NCBI RefSeq assembly: GCF_002278135.3
Contig: NZ_CP029425.2
Span: 4,192,001 to 4,256,000 of the forward strand
Length of the DNA stretch: 64,000 nucleotides
Direction of reading: 5' to 3'
DNA from: Bradyrhizobium ottawaense
Lineage (GTDB): Bacteria > Pseudomonadota > Alphaproteobacteria > Rhizobiales > Xanthobacteraceae
Positions 62,560 to 64,000 of the stretch are shown here, piece by piece. The translations under genes and the position numbers were made by a program. Every line of letters starts with the position of its first letter. Position 1 is the first letter of the stretch. A model generated the notes under the pieces. It was not told the origin of the DNA and did no database searches. It saw only the letters and a list, made by a program, of their open reading frames with translations.

Positions 62560-63915
62560 ATGACCGCCCGTTCCAGCCTCACGATCGTGCTCGCCGCCGG
62601 CGAAGGCACGCGCATGCGATCGAACCTGCCGAAAGTGCTGCATCCGGTAGCCCACCAGACCTTGCTCGCCCACGTGCTCGCCGCGGCACCCCAGGGAACC
62701 GGCACCTCGCTCGCGGTCGTGATTGGCCCCGATCACCAGGCGGTCGCGGACGAGGCAAAGCGCATCCGGCCCGACGCGCTCACCTTCGTGCAGGCCGAGC
62801 GGCTCGGCACCGCGCATGCGGTGCTGGCGGCGCGCGAGGCGATCGGGCGCGGCGTGGACGATCTCCTTGTTGCCTTCGGCGATACGCCGCTGATCTCGGC
62901 CGAGACCTTTGCACGGCTGCGCGCGCCGCTCGCCAGGGGCGCGGCGATCGCCGCGCTCGGCTTTCGCGCCGCCGATCCCACCGGCTATGGCCGCTTCATC
63001 GTCGAGGGCGAACGCCTGGTCGCGATCCGCGAGCAGGCCGATGCCAGCGCAGAGGAGCGCAAGATCGATCTGTGCAATGCCGGCGTGATGGCAATCGACG
63101 GGCGCCGGGCGCTCGAAATCCTCGGGCAAATCGGCAATGCGAATTCAAAGGGCGAGTATTATCTGACCGACGCGGTCGAAATCGTCCGCAAGCAGGGATG
63201 GGAGTCCGTGGTGATCGAGACCAGCGAGGATGAAGTGCGCGGCATCAACACCAAGGCGCAGCTTGCGGAAGCCGAAGCCGTGATGCAGGCGCGCTTGCGG
63301 AAAGCGGCGATGGAGGCCGGCGTCACGCTGATCGCGCCCGAGACCGTTTATCTGTCCGCCGACACATTGTTCGGCAAGGACGTGACGATCGAGCCTTTCG
63401 TGGTGATCGGCCCCGGCGTGTCGATCGCCGACGGCACCGTGATCCACTCGTTCTCGCACATCGTGCAGACCACGCTTGGCAAGAACGTTTCGATCGGCCC
63501 CTATGCGCGCTTGAGGCCCGGCACCTCGCTCGGCGACGGCGCGCGGATCGGCAATTTCGTGGAGACCAAGGCGGCGACACTGGAGGCCGGCGTCAAGGTC
63601 AATCATCTCTCCTACATCGGTGACGCCACCGTCGGCGCCAATTCCAACATCGGCGCCGGCACCATCACCTGCAACTACGATGGCTTCAAGAAACACAAGA
63701 CAATCATCGGGCAGGGCGCCTTCGTCGGCACCAATTCCTCGCTGGTCGCCCCGGTCAAAATCGGCAATGGCGCCTATATCGGCTCGGGCTCGGTGATCAC
63801 CCGCGACGTGCCTGACGATGCGATGGCACTGGAGCGCAACCAGCAGACCATCCGCGAAGGCGGCGCTGCGCGCTATCGCGAGCTGAAGACGGGCGGCAAG
63901 AAACCGGAGAAATAG
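62560..63915 (+). CDS. glmU: bifunctional UDP-GlcNAc pyrophosphorylase / GlcN-1-P acetyltransferase
   Basis: 451 residues. N-terminal uridyltransferase ([20 protein letters not shown], residues about 11-30) and C-terminal left-handed beta-helix acetyltransferase with hexapeptide repeats ([20 protein letters not shown] ... [17 protein letters not shown]). Makes UDP-GlcNAc for peptidoglycan and lipopolysaccharide. AGGA precedes the ATG by five bases. Complete. Confidence 0.97.
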   Translation: MTARSSLTIVLAAGEGTRMRSNLPKVLHPVAHQTLLAHVLAAAPQGTGTSLAVVIGPDHQAVADEAKRIRPDALTFVQAERLGTAHAVLAAREAIGRGVDDLLVAFGDTPLISAETFARLRAPLARGAAIAALGFRAADPTGYGRFIVEGERLVAIREQADASAEERKIDLCNAGVMAIDGRRALEILGQIGNANSKGEYYLTDAVEIVRKQGWESVVIETSEDEVRGINTKAQLAEAEAVMQARLRKAAMEAGVTLIAPETVYLSADTLFGKDVTIEPFVVIGPGVSIADGTVIHSFSHIVQTTLGKNVSIGPYARLRPGTSLGDGARIGNFVETKAATLEAGVKVNHLSYIGDATVGANSNIGAGTITCNYDGFKKHKTIIGQGAFVGTNSSLVAPVKIGNGAYIGSGSVITRDVPDDAMALERNQQTIREGGAARYRELKTGGKKPEK

Positions 63916-63945
63916 GCACTATTCTGTTGTGTCGCAGCACACGCC

Positions 63946-64000
63946 GCCCTCATCCTGAGGGCCCGCTGGAAGCGGGCGTCTCGAAGGAGGGCCGCGGGCG
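63946..64000. repeat. partial copy of the CCTCATCCTGAGG repeat
   Basis: CCCTCATCCTGAGGGCCCGC and GCGGGCGTCTCGAAGGAGGG match the element at 25461-25570; runs off the window. Confidence 0.75.

Overview
The window looks like chromosome of a Bradyrhizobium-type alphaproteobacterium (Nitrobacteraceae). It is GC-rich with strong third-position GC. It carries outer-membrane proteins of the rhizobial Omp25/31 type with the DLAARPYTKAP start, SOS boxes of the alphaproteobacterial direct-repeat form GTTC-N7-GTTC, several families of long palindromic intergenic repeats, and a cyclic beta-(1,3),(1,6)-glucan locus of the ndvB/ndvC kind known from Bradyrhizobium. The assignment rests on gene content and recalled family knowledge, not on a search.

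Layout. 1-10 kb: small stress or envelope proteins (DUF2189, DUF3597, two short GNAT paralogues around an SPW-repeat membrane protein, a lipoprotein), an acyl-CoA synthetase with a PPC/DUF296 partner, an AAA ATPase, a 1-kb gene-free block of dispersed repeats, a secreted SRPBCC/beta-propeller pair and a HAD phosphatase. 10-21 kb: information processing, with kptA, uvrA, three tandem porin-like genes, ssb and gyrA. uvrA and ssb each have a LexA-type box and are separated by the porin array. 21-34 kb: kup, coaD, two cyclophilins, queA, asd, a PepSY protein, a TetR-patatin operon, tgt, cysK and an orphan BrnA-like antitoxin. queA and tgt supply two steps of queuosine tRNA modification; asd feeds lysine, threonine and methionine. 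34-44 kb: a secreted caspase-like protein, transporters (DMT, AI-2E family), RidA, a formyltransferase-like protein, NUDIX, and many small secreted or zinc-ribbon proteins. 44-48.5 kb: an Mfd-like helicase with a degenerate RNAP-interaction domain, followed by a fossil copy of its own 3' end. 49-53.8 kb: a low-density strip of tiny genes beside tRNA-Lys(TTT). 53.8-59.2 kb: glucan synthesis locus. 59-64 kb: small membrane/secreted proteins, MgtC, a SPOR-like envelope protein and glmU.

The most interesting signal is upstream of asd. A sigma70-like promoter is placed so that transcription would start at or next to an ATG. That ATG opens a 23-codon ORF with eight Thr codons in its first 13, followed by an intrinsic terminator and then the strong ribosome-binding site of asd. 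This has the architecture of threonine-responsive, probably leaderless, ribosome-mediated attenuation. Other points worth following are a Tgt enzyme that has lost all four zinc ligands, a matched pair of TetR operators, a glucan-synthase gene whose N-terminal membrane helix has no canonical start codon, and a chain of overlapping small genes ahead of mgtC. No CRISPR array, rRNA, intact insertion sequence or prophage was seen.
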